DNA of 64,000 bases from an uncultured Alloprevotella sp. (GCA_944322095.1 CALUNU010000007.1:1-64000), one strand, 5' to 3'; shown: positions 28,842 through 41,324, counted from the stretch's first letter. Notes: generated by a model from the sequence alone, not told the origin. Numbers and translations: made by a program.

Positions 28842-31800
28842 ATGAAAATAGACAAAATAACCCTTTGCAACCTGACCTCGATCGAGGGGGAACAGGTTGT
28901 CGACTTCACCGCCGAACCCTTGCGCTCGGCCGGCCTCTTTGCCATCACGGGCGACACGGGGTCGGGCAAATCGACCCTGCTCGACGCCATCTGCCTGGCG
29001 CTCTACAACGAGGCGCCCCGACTGGACGATGCAGAAAACCTGACGGGACGCGAACTGGAAGCCGCCGCCGGGGGCGAGGCGCCCAAAATAAAAGCCAAAG
29101 ACGTGCGCAACCTGCTGCGGCGCGGCTGCCGCGAGGGATACAGCGTGGTGGAGTTCAGCCTGCCCGACGGCCGACGCTACGAGGCGGGCTGGCATCTGCG
29201 CGTGAAACGCACGGGCACCTACGACCGCCCCGTGCGTTCGCTGCGGCAAACGGCCCCCAAAAAGGTGAGCTTCGAGGAACGCGACATACCCGCGCGCATC
29301 GTGGAAATCACCGGGCTCGACTATAAGCAGTTTACGCGCACTGTCCTGCTGGCGCAGAACAGTTTTGCCAACTTTCTCCGCGCCCGCCGCGACGAGAAGT
29401 CGGCCCTGCTCGAAAAACTCACGGGGACGGAAATCTACGGTCTCATCTCGCAAAAAATATTTGAGCTGGCGCGCGAGGCCCGCCACCGCCTGGACGTGCT
29501 CGACGGGCAGGCCGAGGCCTTGCTGCGCGACCGCCTGGACGAACACGACCTGGCACGGCTCGACGAAGAGCGCCACCTGACGGCCACATCGCTGGCTGGC
29601 GCCGAACGCGAGCGGGCCGACGCCGAGGCACGCCTGCGCTGGCTCGACGACTGCGACCGCGCCACCCGACGCGTGGCCGACCTCGAAGCACGCCACGCCG
29701 AGGCCCACAAGGCCTGCGTGGCCATGCGGGCCGACGAGCTGGCCGTGGAACGCTACGACGAGGTGCTGGCCGTGCAGCCCCTATACCAGGAAATCGTGAT
29801 GCGCCGCCGCGACGCAGAGCTGCTCAAGCAGCGCGAGGAAGAAACCGCCGCACGCCTCGACGGGGCGCGCACGGCCCTGCAAGATGCCGCCAAAGGGATG
29901 GACGAGGCCAGCGCCAAAGCGGCCGAGGCCGAGGAACGGCTGGCGGCACGGCGCCCCGCCCTGAACCGTGGGCATGCGCTGACGGGAGAGGTGGGCGTCG
30001 TGGAGAAACAGCTCGACAAGGCGCGGCGCGAACTGACGCAGGCCGAGGAAGCCCTGACGCGGCGCCACGCCCTGACCGAGAACAAGCACCAGCGCCGCCG
30101 CGACCTGGCGGCCGAGGCCGAACAGCTGCAATTGCACAAGCAGGCGCTGTCGGTGCATAAGCTGATGTTTGAAAAATACGACCTCGTCAAGGACAAACTG
30201 GCGGCCCTGCGCGGCGAAACGCTGCGCAACGAAGAGAGCCACCACAAGTATGCCGAGCTGCAAAGCAGGCAGGCCTCCATCGCTGCCGCCGCCGAAACCG
30301 TGGACCGCAAGCAACACGACAACAACGCCCGGCGCGACACGCTGCGCAGCGAGCTCCTCATACACCGGCAGGCCAACCAGGGCCGCGACAGCGCCGCCCT
30401 GCAGCAGCGCTTCTCGGACAGCCGCACGCGCCTGGCCGGGCTGGACCGCGCCAAGACGCTCTGGAACCGACTGACGCTGGGCTATGCCGACGTCGAACAA
30501 CGGCGGGCCGACATCGTAAGGCGCGAAAACACGCTGGCACAGCAGGCCGAGGGGCTTGAACGCCTGCGCCGCGAGGTGAGCGCGCTCGACGAGGCCCACC
30601 GGCGCCTCAACGTGGCCGTCACCCTGAGCCAGAGCGAAAACATCACCCGCCTGCGGGCACGGCTCAAGGAGGGAACGGCCTGCCCCGTGTGCGGAGCCAC
30701 CCACCATCCCTACCACACGGAGACGGAACGCGAACTGGGCGAGCTCATCAGCAACCTGGACAAGGAATTGCAGGAGACGGCCGAGGCGTTGGCCGCCAAA
30801 CAACAGCAACTCGACGAGCTACAACGCACGCTGACGGCGGGAAACGAACGCCTGGCCGCCGAACGCGAATACCTGGCCGACCGCGAAAAGCGCATACGCG
30901 CTGCCGAGGAGGAATGGCAGGCCTGCGCCGACCTGGACACGTCGTTTGCCGAGTGTTCGCCGGGCGTCAACCGCGACGCGCGGCGCATCACCATCGACAT
31001 GCTCATCGACAACACGCAGAAGGCGGCCACCGAGGCACGCACCGAACTGGAAACGTTCGATTTCCACCAGCAACACATCAACCGCCTGAACGAGGAAATA
31101 GCCGCCATCGACGCACAAATGGCCAACGACCACGCCTATCTGGACGAACTGCACACGCAGGCCCGCGTGGCGGCCGCGGCCTTGGAGGAATTGCAGAAGA
31201 CGATAAAGCTCTCCGACCGTTCCTGCTCGGAGCTCTACACCGATCTGGACGAAATGGTGACGGTTTCGGGCTGGTTCACCGAATGGAAAAACAACCCCGA
31301 CGGCTTCCGCCTGCGCGTCACGGAGCTGTATAACGACTGGCTGGCCACGTCGACAAGCCTGGACGAATGCGTGCGCGCCACGGCCCTCGTGGCCGAGGAG
31401 GTCAAGGCGGCCGAAACCGCCGAGGCCGAGGCTCTGCGCCACGTGACGGCCTGCCGCGAGGAACGCGACGGCGTGAGCAGCCGCCTGGCCGAGCTGCGCG
31501 AGGAGCTCCAACAGCTCTTTGGCCGCGAATCGCCCGAGACGGAGGCCGCCCGCCTCGAAGCTGCCATCGCTGCGGCCCGCTCGGCAGCCGCCGAAGCCAC
31601 CCGCAGGCACGAGGCGGCCGGCGGCAGCGTGAAACTCCTGCAAGGCACGCTCGAAAACCTCACGGCCGACCGCGAGGCACGCCGCAAGGAGCTGGCCGAA
31701 AAGCTCTCGGAGCTCGACGTATGGATGCTGCGCTTCAACGCTTCCCACTCGCCGCTGCAATATGCCGAGCTGGAAAAAATCTTTACCGACCCGCGCGACT

Positions 31801-32600
31801 GGAAAGCCCTGCGCCAACGGCTCGACGAGCGCCGGCGCGCGCTCTCGCTCGTGGCCGACGAACTGGAAAAGGCGCGGCAGTCGCTGCTCGAACTGCTGGC
31901 GTCGCCCCTGCGCACCGCTGGCGACACGGCGGCCGAGCGCAAAAACATCGAAGCGCAAATGGCCACGACGGCCGCCCGCATGGAGCAGCTGCGCGAGCGC
32001 CTGGCCGCCATCAACCTGCGCCGGCAGGCACACGATACGGCCCTGCGCCGCGCCGCCGAGATGCAGCCCGACATCGACGCCGCCCGCGAGGACGCCGAGG
32101 AGTGGGAGCGCCTGAACGTGCTCATGGGAAGCGCCGACGGAAAGGCTTTCCGACGCCAGGCCCAAAGCTATACGTTCCGCTTCCTCGTGGAACGTGCCAA
32201 CGCCCACCTGCGCCGCCTCTCGCCCCGCTATGAGCTGCGCTGCGTGCCCGGCACGCTGACGCTCGAAATCATCGATCGCGACATGTTCGACGAGCGTCGC
32301 TACGTCAATTCGCTCTCGGGCGGCGAAACCTTCGTGGTGAGCCTCGCCCTGGCCTTGGGCCTCGCCTCGCTTTCAAGCGGCAGCCTCTCCATCGGCAGCC
32401 TTTTCATCGACGAAGGCTTCGGCAACCTCGACCACGCCTCGCTCGACCTCGTCATGTCGGCCCTGGCCAACCTGGAAAACGCCCAAGGGCGCAAAGTGGG
32501 CGTCATCAGCCACACCGAGCAGATACGTTCGCAAATCAGTCCGCAGATACGCCTCGTCAAGCTCCCCACGGGCGGACGCAGTCGCATCGAAATCGTATAA
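28842..32600 (+). CDS. sbcC: Exonuclease SbcCD subunit C
   Basis: A 1252-residue SMC/Rad50-like ATPase. The N-terminal Walker A is Gly37-DTGSGKST45. Two very long coiled coils flank the zinc hook Cys614-Pro-Val-Cys617 at the midpoint. The ABC signature SLSGGE lies near residue 1157 and Walker B LFIDEGFGNLD near 1186. All parts needed for a working complex with SbcD are present. Length is slightly above the E. coli protein (1048), because of longer coiled coils. The gene ends 15 bases before the miaB promoter. Confidence 0.95.
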   Translation: MKIDKITLCNLTSIEGEQVVDFTAEPLRSAGLFAITGDTGSGKSTLLDAICLALYNEAPRLDDAENLTGRELEAAAGGEAPKIKAKDVRNLLRRGCREGYSVVEFSLPDGRRYEAGWHLRVKRTGTYDRPVRSLRQTAPKKVSFEERDIPARIVEITGLDYKQFTRTVLLAQNSFANFLRARRDEKSALLEKLTGTEIYGLISQKIFELAREARHRLDVLDGQAEALLRDRLDEHDLARLDEERHLTATSLAGAERERADAEARLRWLDDCDRATRRVADLEARHAEAHKACVAMRADELAVERYDEVLAVQPLYQEIVMRRRDAELLKQREEETAARLDGARTALQDAAKGMDEASAKAAEAEERLAARRPALNRGHALTGEVGVVEKQLDKARRELTQAEEALTRRHALTENKHQRRRDLAAEAEQLQLHKQALSVHKLMFEKYDLVKDKLAALRGETLRNEESHHKYAELQSRQASIAAAAETVDRKQHDNNARRDTLRSELLIHRQANQGRDSAALQQRFSDSRTRLAGLDRAKTLWNRLTLGYADVEQRRADIVRRENTLAQQAEGLERLRREVSALDEAHRRLNVAVTLSQSENITRLRARLKEGTACPVCGATHHPYHTETERELGELISNLDKELQETAEALAAKQQQLDELQRTLTAGNERLAAEREYLADREKRIRAAEEEWQACADLDTSFAECSPGVNRDARRITIDMLIDNTQKAATEARTELETFDFHQQHINRLNEEIAAIDAQMANDHAYLDELHTQARVAAAALEELQKTIKLSDRSCSELYTDLDEMVTVSGWFTEWKNNPDGFRLRVTELYNDWLATSTSLDECVRATALVAEEVKAAETAEAEALRHVTACREERDGVSSRLAELREELQQLFGRESPETEAARLEAAIAAARSAAAEATRRHEAAGGSVKLLQGTLENLTADREARRKELAEKLSELDVWMLRFNASHSPLQYAELEKIFTDPRDWKALRQRLDERRRALSLVADELEKARQSLLELLASPLRTAGDTAAERKNIEAQMATTAARMEQLRERLAAINLRRQAHDTALRRAAEMQPDIDAAREDAEEWERLNVLMGSADGKAFRRQAQSYTFRFLVERANAHLRRLSPRYELRCVPGTLTLEIIDRDMFDERRYVNSLSGGETFVVSLALALGLASLSSGSLSIGSLFIDEGFGNLDHASLDLVMSALANLENAQGRKVGVISHTEQIRSQISPQIRLVKLPTGGRSRIEIV

Positions 32601-32615
32601 TAGGCCGGAAAGCGC

Positions 32616-32624
32616 TAACTTTGC
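32616..32624 (+). promoter_or_regulatory. -7 box of miaB
   Basis: TAACTTTGC, 22 bases before the miaB start codon, inside the short sbcC-miaB gap. Confidence 0.6.
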
Positions 32625-32646
32625 AGCCATAAACAGCTGAAACATC

Positions 32647-33966
<1,320 letters not shown>

Positions 33967-33989
33967 CCGCGTTCCCACAACAACAGCAA

Positions 33990-34014
33990 ACGCCGCCCGC
34001 GGGCGGCGTTTTTT
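33990..34014 (+). terminator. miaB terminator
   Basis: A perfect GC-rich stem, ACGCCGCCCG with CGGGCGGCGT, followed directly by T6. Confidence 0.9.
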
Positions 34015-34037
34015 CATACCTTTTTCAACGTAACCAC

Positions 34038-34439
34038 ATGAACGAAGAAAGAAAACATCTGGACGTCGTGGCGGCCGTCGTGTGCCGTGGCGACGAAGTG
34101 CTCTGCTTCCAAAAGGGAGCCACGCGCCATGCCTACACCAGCCACCGCTATGAGTTTCCCGGCGGGAAGATAGAGCCGGGCGAAACGCCGCCCGAGGCCC
34201 TGCGCCGCGAGCTGCGCGAGGAGCTGGCCGTCGAGGCCGTCGTCGGCCAGCTGCTCACGGTGGTCGAGCACGCCTACCCCGACTTCGACATCACGCTGCG
34301 GGCCTACCTGTGCGAGCTGCCGGCCGGGGCCTTCACGCTGCGCGAGCACGTGGCGGCCCGCTACGTGGCGCGCCGCGAGCTGCGCTCGCTCCCCTGGGCC
34401 GGAGCCGACGCCGCCGTGGTCGAAGCCCTGCTCCGTTAG
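34038..34439 (+). CDS. NUDIX hydrolase, MutT-like
   Basis: A 133-residue cytoplasmic pyrophosphohydrolase. The NUDIX box is complete (GGKIEPGETPPEAL then RRELREEL), and the short single-domain form with KHLDVVAAVVCRG at the N-terminus resembles MutT, which hydrolyses 8-oxo-dGTP; that substrate is inference. The ATG at 34038 gives the family N-terminus; an open frame reaching far upstream lies out of frame across miaB and is not used. It converges with the next gene, leaving only 3 bases between stop codons. TACCTTTT at 34017 is a weak promoter candidate. Confidence 0.88.
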   Translation: MNEERKHLDVVAAVVCRGDEVLCFQKGATRHAYTSHRYEFPGGKIEPGETPPEALRRELREELAVEAVVGQLLTVVEHAYPDFDITLRAYLCELPAGAFTLREHVAARYVARRELRSLPWAGADAAVVEALLR

Positions 34440-34442
34440 GCG

Positions 34443-36563
34443 TCAGCGTCGGCGGTTGCGGTGCAGGCCCGTACCGAAGAATCCCCTCGGCTGCGACGGC
34501 GTGCGCGGTCTGTCACCGGGCTCGGGATAGGCTATACGCGTATGATAAATGGTCTTCAGGCTCTCGACGAGCACGCGCTTGGCGTCTGATATGTCGCGGA
34601 ACGTGATGGGGCATTCGCGGAAGTTGCCCTCCTCCACCTGTCGGTCCACGATGCGGTGCACCAGGTCGCGCAGCGACTCCTCGTTCAGCTCCTTCAAGCT
34701 GCGCGACGAAGCCTCCACGGCGTCGCACATCATGAGGATGGCCTGCTCCTTGGTCGTGGGGTTGGGGCCGGGATAGGTGAAAAGCTCCTCATCGGGCTTC
34801 TCGCCGGGATGTTTGTTGCACCATTGTATGTAGAAATACTTTACCTTGCCGCGTCCGTGGTGCGTTGCGATGAAATCGCGGATTACTTTCGGCAGATGAT
34901 ACTTTTCGGCCAGCCGCAAGCCGTCTGTGACGTGGCCAATGATGATTTGCGCTGAGCGCTCCTCGGCCAGCCCGTCGTGCGGGTTCACGCCGCTCTGGTT
35001 TTCGGTGAAGAAGGCGGGGTTGAGCACCTTGCCTATGTCGTGATAGAGGGCTCCGGTGCGCACGAGCTGCGAGTTGGCCCCTATTTTCAGGGCCACCTCG
35101 GCCGCCAGGTTGGCCACGGTCATCGAGTGGTTGAAGGTTCCCTGCGCCTCCTTCGACATTTTCCGCAGAATGCTGTTGTTGATGTTGGTCATCTCCACGA
35201 GCGACACGCTTGACGTGAAGCCAAACACGCGCTCGATGAGATACATCAGCGGGTAGGCGAAGAGCAGCAGCACGCCGTTGACCAGCATGTAGATGTAGCG
35301 CGTACGGTCGAAGTCGGCGAAGCTGAGTCCCTGCATCAGGTCGTAGGCCACGGCGGCAAAGAGCATGGCCATCGTCACGATGACGGCCGAGCGCAGCAGC
35401 TGCGAGCGCTCCGTGAGCTCTTTGAGCGAATAGATGGCCGCCAGGCCCGAGGCGGCTTGCAGCAGGATGAACTCGTAGGGGTGCTGCAAGCCCGGCGAAA
35501 CGAGCAGCACGGCCGAAACGAGCGTCATAAAGGCCGTGCGCGAGTCGAGGAAGATGCGCACGAAGATGGGCACCATGGCAAAGGGCACCAGGTAGACGGC
35601 CTCGGCGTCGTTCTCGGCCACGACCATCGTCACCACGGCAAAGAGCGTCACCAGCGTGAAGAGCATCAGCGTGGCGTGCGACTGTTCGAGATACGGCCGG
35701 CGGAACAGGCGCAGATAGTTCATGAAGAGCGTCATCACCGTCACGATGAAGAGCAGCTGTCCGCCCAGCACCTGCCAGTGGCTGCGGTCGGGGGCGTTGC
35801 GACGCAGGTTTTCGCGCTGCAACGAGTCGAGGATGTTCAGCTGCGTCGCGCTCACAATTTCGCCGCGGTCTATGATGCGCTGTCCGCTCTGCACCATGCC
35901 GCTGGCGGGCGAAACGGTCGAGAGCAAGTCCTCGCGGGCGGCCTGCGTCTTGGCGCTGTCGAGCGTCAGGTTGGGCGTGAGATAGTCGTTCAGGTTGCAG
36001 CGCGCCATCAGCTGGCGGTTGTAGCGCAGCGTGTCGGCGTGCATGATATACTCATAGGCCGAGCGCGTCGAGAAGAGCTCGCCCACGGGCCGCTGCGTGG
36101 CGGCCTGCCCCACCACCACGCTGATGCCCGGCGCGCCCGCCGCTGCCAGCGAGGCCAGGTCGGCCGTACTCATCACGCCTGCCTCATACACCTGGCGGAG
36201 CATCTCCACCAGATGGGGCAGATACGAAGCCGGCACGCCCTGCATCCGCCCGGCGTAGAAGTTGGAGCGCAGGGCCTGCACCTGGCGGTCCACCAGCTGC
36301 GGGTCCTCCTCGTAGAACGGGCGGAAGCCGCGCAGTACGCTGTCGCGCTCGGCCGCAATCTGTTCGTTCGTCTTGTAGATGGGAAAGTCGTACGAGGCTA
36401 TCAGCGGAGCATAACGCCACGGTTTGCCCATTTCATACTCGTACCCAAACTTATTTTCGCGGGGCAGGAAGTAAACGAGCAGCACCGTCGAGGCGATGAC
36501 CGCCCCGAAGAACGTCAGCACCGCGCGCACCCGTTTCTTGTCCCAATTCACTAAGCTGTGCAT
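34443..36563 (-). CDS. 7TM-HD phosphohydrolase, PgpH-like
   Basis: A 706-residue inner-membrane protein: an N-terminal helix, an extracytoplasmic 7TMR-HDED domain (about residues 45-270), a block of seven membrane helices (about 275-460) and a cytoplasmic HD domain with FNHSMTVANLA, GALYHDIGKV and IATHHGRGKV. Related proteins such as Listeria PgpH degrade the second messenger c-di-AMP. The HD residues are intact, so an active phosphodiesterase is likely; specificity is inferred from the family. The C-terminus ends in a basic tail. A near-consensus -7 box (TAACTTCGC on minus) lies at 36600-36608. Confidence 0.92.
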   Translation of the reverse strand: MHSLVNWDKKRVRAVLTFFGAVIASTVLLVYFLPRENKFGYEYEMGKPWRYAPLIASYDFPIYKTNEQIAAERDSVLRGFRPFYEEDPQLVDRQVQALRSNFYAGRMQGVPASYLPHLVEMLRQVYEAGVMSTADLASLAAAGAPGISVVVGQAATQRPVGELFSTRSAYEYIMHADTLRYNRQLMARCNLNDYLTPNLTLDSAKTQAAREDLLSTVSPASGMVQSGQRIIDRGEIVSATQLNILDSLQRENLRRNAPDRSHWQVLGGQLLFIVTVMTLFMNYLRLFRRPYLEQSHATLMLFTLVTLFAVVTMVVAENDAEAVYLVPFAMVPIFVRIFLDSRTAFMTLVSAVLLVSPGLQHPYEFILLQAASGLAAIYSLKELTERSQLLRSAVIVTMAMLFAAVAYDLMQGLSFADFDRTRYIYMLVNGVLLLFAYPLMYLIERVFGFTSSVSLVEMTNINNSILRKMSKEAQGTFNHSMTVANLAAEVALKIGANSQLVRTGALYHDIGKVLNPAFFTENQSGVNPHDGLAEERSAQIIIGHVTDGLRLAEKYHLPKVIRDFIATHHGRGKVKYFYIQWCNKHPGEKPDEELFTYPGPNPTTKEQAILMMCDAVEASSRSLKELNEESLRDLVHRIVDRQVEEGNFRECPITFRDISDAKRVLVESLKTIYHTRIAYPEPGDRPRTPSQPRGFFGTGLHRNRRR

Positions 36564-36706
36564 ACCTTATTTATTAAGAAAACGTGGGAAGGCTACGGAG
36601 CGAAGTTAGCCATTTTTCGCCACACGCACACGTTCCCCGCCGTTTTTCTGCCGCCTTGTGGCGGCTTTGGGCCTCCTCTGCTCCGTGCGGGGGAGGCCCT
36701 TTCTGT

Positions 36707-38227
36707 TTACCGGCCGCGGCTGCGGCGCAGGCGGGCTTTGAGGCGTGCCACGACGTCGGTCTCGCGCGCCAGGAGGCGCCACGACAGCCCGGCCGAGGCC
36801 AGCACGAGCGCCAGGCCCGCGCCGTAGCGCACCGCGGCGCCCGTCTGCCAGGCAGCGGCCACGCCCGCCAGCAGCAACGCATACTGCACGGCGCAGCGCC
36901 GCAGCGTGGCCCCCTCGTAGCGGAAGCCGTAGCGGCGGCCATACACCAGGCTCACCACGAGCAGGTCGGCCAGGTTGGCCACCGAGAGGCCCAGGCCCGC
37001 CCCCGCCAGTCCGCCCAGCCGGTAGCCCCCCACCACGCAGAGGCAGAACACCACGTCGTAGGCCCCCTCGACGCACAGGTAGAGCCACGAGTGGGCGTGG
37101 GCCAGCGGCAGATAGGCCACCGGCGTATAGACGGCCTTGAAAAACATGTAGGACACGGCGCAGAGCACCATGGGGCACACGGCCATGAAGGCCGGGGTGT
37201 AGAGGATGTGAACCACCAGCGGGAGGGCTGTCATGAAGAGCAGCAGCAGGGGCGTCATGAGCAGCACGCAGGCGTCCACCTGGCGGTTGATGGCGGCGTT
37301 GGCCCGCCGGCGGTCGGCCACGGCGGCCGAGAGGCGCGGAAAGAAGTCGGCATCCATCGCCATGAAGACGAAGCGCGTACACGTCACCGTGAGCATCAGT
37401 CCGGCGGCATAGAGGCCCACCTCGGCCACCGACGCCTGCCGCGCCACAAACGTGCGCACGGCCATCTCGGCTGCCGCCGTCACGACGCCCGCCACGATAT
37501 AGGCCGAGCCCAGGCGCACCATGGCCAGCCCGCGGCGCAGGAAGCGCGGCGAGCGCAGGCCGACGCGGTAGGGGTAGAGGCGCGTTGTGGCCCGCAGCTG
37601 CAAGGCCAGCAGCGCGGCCGTCGAGGCCAGCAGCACGGGCACGACGCCCCGCATGCCCAGCCACAGGTAGAGGCCCACGCTCACCACGAGCGTCGAGAGC
37701 GCCCCCAGGCTCGACACGGCCGCCAGGCGCCCCAGCCGCCGTGTGCCTTTGAGCACGGCCATTTCGCCGGCCGAGAGCGTGGCCATGGCCGCCACGGGCG
37801 CCAGCAGGGCAAACTGCCCCGTGGCCTCGTAGCCGCCGGTGGTGGTGAGGCTCAGCACGGGTGAGAGCAGCAGGCCCGCCGCCAGGCCGAAGAGGGCCGC
37901 CAGCAGCACCCAGCTGCGCACGAGGCGCACCTCGTGGGCCACGGCCCGCGGGCTGTCCCCGTCGGCCACGGCCGCCAGGCGGCGCATGCTGCTGAAGCCC
38001 ATGCCGAAGCTCGTGAGGTTGCCCACCAGGTCGCAGCTGCGGGCGTACAGGTCGGCCAGGCCCATGCCCGCCGCCCCGATGAGCAGCGCCGTACACTTGT
38101 TGCGCACGAGCGAGGCGAGCATGCTCACCACCTGCACGCCGCCCAGCAGGCCGGTCGTTTTCAGCACGTGGCCGTAGCCCGTCCCGTCGTTGGGCGCCGC
38201 GTCGCGTTTGGTCGTTGCGTCGCTCAT
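36707..38227 (-). CDS. Wzx-like oligosaccharide flippase
   Basis: A 506-residue membrane protein with about 12-14 hydrophobic segments, of the MOP superfamily that flips undecaprenyl-linked O-antigen or capsule repeat units across the inner membrane. The N-terminus (VLKTTGLLGGVQVVSMLASL followed by VRNK) matches O-antigen translocases. Its start codon overlaps the uvrA stop by four bases (ATGA), so it is co-translated with uvrA although the functions are unrelated. No glycosyltransferases are nearby. An alternative, much longer open frame upstream lies inside uvrA and is rejected. Confidence 0.87.
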   Translation of the reverse strand: MSDATTKRDAAPNDGTGYGHVLKTTGLLGGVQVVSMLASLVRNKCTALLIGAAGMGLADLYARSCDLVGNLTSFGMGFSSMRRLAAVADGDSPRAVAHEVRLVRSWVLLAALFGLAAGLLLSPVLSLTTTGGYEATGQFALLAPVAAMATLSAGEMAVLKGTRRLGRLAAVSSLGALSTLVVSVGLYLWLGMRGVVPVLLASTAALLALQLRATTRLYPYRVGLRSPRFLRRGLAMVRLGSAYIVAGVVTAAAEMAVRTFVARQASVAEVGLYAAGLMLTVTCTRFVFMAMDADFFPRLSAAVADRRRANAAINRQVDACVLLMTPLLLLFMTALPLVVHILYTPAFMAVCPMVLCAVSYMFFKAVYTPVAYLPLAHAHSWLYLCVEGAYDVVFCLCVVGGYRLGGLAGAGLGLSVANLADLLVVSLVYGRRYGFRYEGATLRRCAVQYALLLAGVAAAWQTGAAVRYGAGLALVLASAGLSWRLLARETDVVARLKARLRRSRGR

Positions 38228-41046
38228 GGCCGTCCGTCGGTTTCCAGTTTGGCGCGCAGGAAACGTGCCGTGTGCCCTTCGCCGGCAGCCACCTCCTCGG
38301 GCGTGCCGGCAGCCACCAGGCGGCCGCCCGCGCTGCCCCCTTCGGGTCCCAGGTCGATGACGTAGTCGGCACACTTGATGACGTCCATGTTGTGTTCGAT
38401 GATGACCACCGTGTGGCCGCGGGCTATGAGGGCGGCAAAGCTGTCGAGCAGGCGCCCGATGTCGTGAAAGTGGAGCCCCGTGGTGGGTTCGTCGAAGATA
38501 AAGAGCGTGGGCTCCACGCGCTCCTGGGCCAGATAGTAGGCCAGTTTGACGCGCTGGTTCTCGCCGCCCGAGAGGGTGCTCGACGCCTGCCCCAGCTTGA
38601 CGTAGCCCAGGCCCACGTCCTGCAACGGGCGCAGGCGGCGCACGATGCGGGGCTGGCCCGCGGCTTCGAAAAACTCCATGGCCTGGTCGACCGTCATCTC
38701 CAAAATGTCGTAAATGTTGCGCCCTTCGAAGCAAACGTCGAGCACTTCCTTCTTGAAGCGCTTGCCGCCGCAGGCCTCGCAGGGCAGGACGAGGTCGGCC
38801 ATGAACTGCATCTCGACCCTCACCGTGCCCTCGCCCTTGCACTCCTCGCAGCGGCCGCCGTCGGCGTTGAAGGAGAAATAGGCCGGCGTGAAATCCATTT
38901 GCCGGGCCAAGGGCTGGTCGGCCATGAGGCGGCGTATCTCGTCGTAGGCCTTGACGTAGGTCACGGGGTTCGAGCGCGACGAGCGCCCGATGGGGTTCTG
39001 GTCCACAAACTCCACGGCACGCACGGCCGCCGTGTCACCTTCCAGGCCGTCAAACTCGCCCGGCCGCTCGCAGGCCTCGTCGAGGTTGCGCTTCATGGCG
39101 CGGTAGAAGATGTCGCGCACAAGGGTGCTCTTGCCCGAGCCGCTCACACCCGTCACGACGGTCATGACGTTCAGCGGGAAGCGCACGTCGATGCCGCGCA
39201 GGTTGTTGGCCCGCGCGCCGCGCACGGTGATGGAGCGGTTCCAGGGCCGTCGCGACGCGGGCACGGCTATGCGTTCCTCGCCCAGCAGGTAGCGCACGGT
39301 GTGGCTCTCGGAGCCGGGATGCAGGTCGGCCAGCGTGCCCTCGTAGACCACGCGTCCGCCCAGCCGCCCGGCCCCGGGCCCTATGTCGATGATGTAATCG
39401 GCCGCACGGATGATTTCTTCGTCGTGCTCCACGACGATGACCGTGTTGCCCAGGTCGCGCAGGCGGCGCAACACGCCGATGAGGCGGTCGGTGTCGCGGC
39501 TGTGCAGGCCAATGCTCGGTTCGTCCAGGATGTAGAGCGAGCCCACGAGCGAGCTGCCCAGCGAGGTGGCCAGGTTGATGCGCTGGCTCTCGCCGCCCGA
39601 GAGCGTGTTGCTGGGGCGCAGCAGGGTGAGATAGCCCAGCCCCACGTCGCACAGGAAGCCCAGGCGGTTGCGTATCTCCGTCAGCAGACGGGCTGCCACC
39701 TGCTCCTCGTGAGGTTCGAGCTGCAGCCCGTCGAAAAAGCGCAGCAGCTCGGCGGCCGGCAGCTCGCACAGCTCGCCGATGCTGCGGCCCCCCACCTTTA
39801 CATACTCGGCCTCGGGCCTGAGGCGCCGCCCGCCACATTTGGGACACACCGTCTTTCCGCGGTAACGCGCCAGCATGACGCGATACTGTATCTTATACTG
39901 GTTTTCCTCCAACATGCGGAAGAAGGCGTCGATCGTCACCTGCTCCTGCGGCGGACGGGCCGCCTCGTCGGCATCGCCGTGCCAGAGCAGGTTGCGCTGC
40001 TCGCGCGTCAGGTTATAGTAGGGCTCAAAGATGGGGAAGCCCTTGGCCCCCGCCCGCCGGCAGAACTCCTCTTTCCACGCTCCCATCTTCTCGCCACGCC
40101 AGCACATCACGGCCCCCTCGTACACGCTGAGCGAGCGGTTGGGCACCACCAGGCTCTCGTCGATGCCCACCACGCGCCCGAAGCCCTCGCAGGCAGGGCA
40201 GGCGCCCAGCGGCGAGTTGAACGAGAACATGTTGTCGTTAGGCTCCTCAAACGTCATGCCGTCGGCCTCGAAGCGCGTGGAGAAATGATGGAGCACGCGC
40301 GAGGGGTAAACGCGCAGCAGGCACTCGCCGTCGCCCTCAAAGAGGGCCGTCTCCACCGAGTCGGTCAGGCGGGCCACGTTGTCCTTGTCGGGGTCGCTCA
40401 CGGCGCGGTCGATGAGCAGATACGTGTCGGGCGGCACGTCGGTGGCCGCCGGGTCGACGCCGGGCAGGTAGTCCTCGATGTGTACCATCGTGCCCCCTGT
40501 GTCGAGCCGCGTCAGGCCCTGTTTGAGGTCCGTTTCGAGCTGCTCGCGCAGCGTGCGTCCCGCGCGGATACGCATCGGAGCCAGCACCGTGAGGCGCGTG
40601 CCCGGCGAATAGCTCAGGGCGCAGGCCACCACGTCGTCGGGCGTGTGGCGCTTCACCTCGGCCCCGCTCACGGGCGAAAAGGTGCGTCCGATGCGGGCAT
40701 AGAGCAAGCGCAGATAGTCGTAGATTTCGGTCGACGTGCCCACGGTGGAGCGCGGGTTGCGGCTCACCACCTTCTGCTCGATGGCGATGGCCGGCGGCAG
40801 GCCCTTGATGTAGTCGCAGTCGGGTTTGTTCATTCGTCCCAAAAACTGTCGTGCATAAGCCGAAAGGCTCTCCACGTAGCGCCGCTGCCCCTCGGCATAC
40901 AGCGTGTCGAAGGCCAGCGACGACTTGCCCGAGCCGCTCAGCCCCGTCACCACCACGAGCTTGCCGCGTGGAATGGCCAGGTCGATGTTTTTCAAATTGT
41001 TGACGCGCGCGCCTTTCACGCGGATAAAGTCGTCCGTACTGCTCAT
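38224..41046 (-). CDS. uvrA: Excinuclease ABC subunit A
   Basis: A 940-residue DNA-damage sensor of nucleotide excision repair. Two ABC ATPase modules are visible: GLSGSGKSS near residue 33 and GVSGSGKST in the second half, with signatures LSGGESQRI and LSGGENQRV. Zinc-binding cysteines occur in [23 protein letters not shown] and CEACGG. The start [20 protein letters not shown] gives the normal N-terminus; an in-frame ATG ten codons upstream is less likely. A -7 box (TAACTTTG on minus) lies at 41081-41088. Confidence 0.96.
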   Translation of the reverse strand: MSSTDDFIRVKGARVNNLKNIDLAIPRGKLVVVTGLSGSGKSSLAFDTLYAEGQRRYVESLSAYARQFLGRMNKPDCDYIKGLPPAIAIEQKVVSRNPRSTVGTSTEIYDYLRLLYARIGRTFSPVSGAEVKRHTPDDVVACALSYSPGTRLTVLAPMRIRAGRTLREQLETDLKQGLTRLDTGGTMVHIEDYLPGVDPAATDVPPDTYLLIDRAVSDPDKDNVARLTDSVETALFEGDGECLLRVYPSRVLHHFSTRFEADGMTFEEPNDNMFSFNSPLGACPACEGFGRVVGIDESLVVPNRSLSVYEGAVMCWRGEKMGAWKEEFCRRAGAKGFPIFEPYYNLTREQRNLLWHGDADEAARPPQEQVTIDAFFRMLEENQYKIQYRVMLARYRGKTVCPKCGGRRLRPEAEYVKVGGRSIGELCELPAAELLRFFDGLQLEPHEEQVAARLLTEIRNRLGFLCDVGLGYLTLLRPSNTLSGGESQRINLATSLGSSLVGSLYILDEPSIGLHSRDTDRLIGVLRRLRDLGNTVIVVEHDEEIIRAADYIIDIGPGAGRLGGRVVYEGTLADLHPGSESHTVRYLLGEERIAVPASRRPWNRSITVRGARANNLRGIDVRFPLNVMTVVTGVSGSGKSTLVRDIFYRAMKRNLDEACERPGEFDGLEGDTAAVRAVEFVDQNPIGRSSRSNPVTYVKAYDEIRRLMADQPLARQMDFTPAYFSFNADGGRCEECKGEGTVRVEMQFMADLVLPCEACGGKRFKKEVLDVCFEGRNIYDILEMTVDQAMEFFEAAGQPRIVRRLRPLQDVGLGYVKLGQASSTLSGGENQRVKLAYYLAQERVEPTLFIFDEPTTGLHFHDIGRLLDSFAALIARGHTVVIIEHNMDVIKCADYVIDLGPEGGSAGGRLVAAGTPEEVAAGEGHTARFLRAKLETDGRP

Positions 41047-41080
41047 TGTGCTCTGTTTCCTTGGAGTTGATTGCAAGGCA

Positions 41081-41088
41081 CAAAGTTA
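41081..41088 (-). promoter_or_regulatory. -7 box of uvrA
   Basis: TAACTTTG on minus, about 34 bases before the start codon. I see no LexA-like box. Confidence 0.6.
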
Positions 41089-41210
41089 CAGATTTTTTCC
41101 GTGCGACGGAGGGGGAGCCGCGCGGCAGGATTGTGGCGAGGCAGACGCCCCCATGGAGGCGCTTGCCCAACGGCGTCCTTAGGAGAGGGAAGAAATGTCA
41201 CGGCATAGTG

Positions 41211-41315
41211 AAGGCCTCGAAGAGGCCGTGCTAAAAGTAGCCTCGGGTGGAGCGCAGCGGAACCCGAGGTGGGGTGGGGGAGAGTATGTCGGCCTCGAAG
41301 AGGTCGCCATGCCCG
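41211..41315. repeat. 105-bp repeat, copy 2 of 2
   Basis: Nearly identical to 13865-13970, 27 kb away: two substitutions and one missing G. The high identity suggests recent copying or gene conversion, in contrast to the more diverged 342-bp elements. Confidence 0.88.
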
Positions 41316-41324
41316 CGGCGGGGC